Assembly: GCA_946480965.1 (NCBI GenBank)
Contig: CAMLMI010000083.1
Span: 1 to 15,043 of the forward strand
DNA from: an uncultured Verrucomicrobiales bacterium
GTDB taxonomy: Bacteria; Verrucomicrobiota; Verrucomicrobiae; Limisphaerales; CANJSG01
Length of the DNA stretch: 15,043 nucleotides
Reading direction: 5' to 3'
Shown in pieces: positions 14,648 through 15,043 of the stretch; positions within the stretch are counted from its first letter, which is position 1; each line of letters begins with the position of its first letter. The position numbers and the translations under genes are program-made. A model generated the notes under the pieces. The model did no database searches, had not been told where the DNA came from, and saw only the letters and a list, made by a program, of their open reading frames with translations.

Positions 14648-14808
14648 GGGCGGCCACCTCAGGAAATGGACCGTCGCATCCCAACAATAAAGCGGCCAAG
14701 GAAGCTTTCGCTTCGCCCGTCGCACACTCGCGGCAGACTTGGTCGCAGGTGAGAAATCGGCTGATTCTCTCGGTCCATCAAGTCGAATTTCGAAAAGTAA
14801 TCCTCTAG
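14644..14808 (+). CDS. Doubtful small ORF, 54 codons
   Basis: An open frame with its ATG in the ATGA overlap at the end of the preceding unknown gene and a TAG at 14806-14808. The peptide starts 'MRAATSGNGPSHPNNKAAK' and ends 'VEFRKVIL'. It has no recognisable domain, signal peptide or membrane segment. In favour: the stop-start overlap, a usual sign of coupling, and no other gene in the 174-nt gap before trpC. Against: short length, no visible ribosome site, unremarkable composition, and chance openness is easy at this size. It may be a remnant or non-coding. Confidence 0.2.
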   Translation: MRAATSGNGPSHPNNKAAKEAFASPVAHSRQTWSQVRNRLILSVHQVEFRKVIL

Positions 14809-14821
14809 CCCCTGCTGAAAT

Positions 14822-15043
14822 GTGAACATCCTCGACACCATCGTCGCCCAGAAGCGGCTCGAAGTCGCCAAGCTGCCAGAGCGGATTCTCGCCGTCGGTG
14901 ATCTGCGCGACGCCATGTTGGAACACGGCGAGCGCCGCGACTTTTTCGCCGCTTTGGCCAATCCCCGAGTTGGCGACATCGGGCTCATTGCCGAGGTCAA
15001 GAAAGCCTCACCTAGCAAGGGCGTCATCTGCCCCGACTTCGAT
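14822..15043 (+). CDS. trpC: Indole-3-glycerol phosphate synthase, N-terminal part
   Basis: The first 74 residues of TrpC, cut off by the window end. The enzyme closes the indole ring in tryptophan synthesis, converting 1-(2-carboxyphenylamino)-1-deoxyribulose 5-phosphate to indole-3-glycerol phosphate. The N-terminus 'MNILDTIVAQKRLEVAKLP' fits the family, as does 'IGLIAEVKKASPSKGVI', the first barrel strand with the conserved E-x-K-x-x-S-P-S substrate-contact motif. The start is a GTG at 14822; the overlapping ATG at 14820 is followed at once by a stop. No strong Shine-Dalgarno is visible upstream. No other trp gene is in the window, so operon context is unknown. Confidence 0.93.
   Translation, partial: MNILDTIVAQKRLEVAKLPERILAVGDLRDAMLEHGERRDFFAALANPRVGDIGLIAEVKKASPSKGVICPDFD

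Noticed and set aside
14751..14768. GAGAAATC / GATTCTC hairpin before trpC as an attenuator or terminator
   Set aside because: The stem is short, has a bulge and no T run, and no leader peptide with tandem Trp codons was found.
14659..15027. A 122-codon minus-strand frame across the trpC start
   Set aside because: It overlaps the recognisable TrpC N-terminus and shows no domain of its own.

Overview
The window looks like chromosomal DNA of a Verrucomicrobiota bacterium, probably class Verrucomicrobiae. This rests on three things: a very large secreted protein combining a beta-propeller, HEAT repeats and a C-terminal CxxCH cytochrome, a type confined largely to Planctomycetota and Verrucomicrobiota; a fibro-slime protein with a PEP-CTERM-like tail; and a pair of secreted 'GCPE' helical proteins of a kind common in this phylum. 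G+C is high (roughly 60-65% by eye) except for a patch near 14.0-14.8 kb. No rRNA, tRNA, CRISPR, transposase or phage gene was seen.

Layout. (1) 16-1375, plus strand: a tightly coupled cassette of a GYF_2-RDD membrane protein, lspA (signal peptidase II) and yacG (gyrase-inhibitor-type zinc protein), each joined to the next by an ATGA overlap. (2) 1553-2374, plus: an exported fibro-slime domain protein with its own candidate promoter, ending at a strong bidirectional terminator. (3) 2445-3626, minus: a class I PLP aminotransferase. (4) 3824-4978, plus: a soluble chemoreceptor-like protein with only the tip of the MCP signalling hairpin at the N-terminus and a Cache-like sensor after it; it converges through a strong hairpin on (5) 5057-8377, minus: the 1106-residue PVC-type haem-binding protein. 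(6) 8762-10042, plus: an isolated type II secretion / type IV pilus inner-membrane protein (GspF/PilC). (7) 10058-12561, minus: two tandem, translationally coupled, anchored or secreted proteins that share motifs with each other. (8) 12635-12743: an intergenic array of 7-bp units arranged as two opposed arms. (9) 12805-13954, plus: prfB (release factor 2) with the classical autoregulatory +1 frameshift. (10) 13979-14647, plus: a low-G+C gene of unknown function with a possible PD-(D/E)XK-like active-site pattern, followed by a questionable 54-codon ORF. (11) 14822 to the end, plus: the start of trpC, cut by the window edge.

Most genes are housekeeping or typical of the phylum and do not form one pathway. 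lspA (lipoprotein maturation), prfB (termination) and trpC (tryptophan synthesis) are core functions. The exported proteins (fibro-slime, PVC cytochrome, GCPE pair) show an envelope-rich lifestyle. No clear new multi-gene system was found. The items most worth following are the heptad repeat array, the tandem GCPE paralogs, the tip-only chemoreceptor and the AT-richer nuclease-like gene between prfB and trpC.
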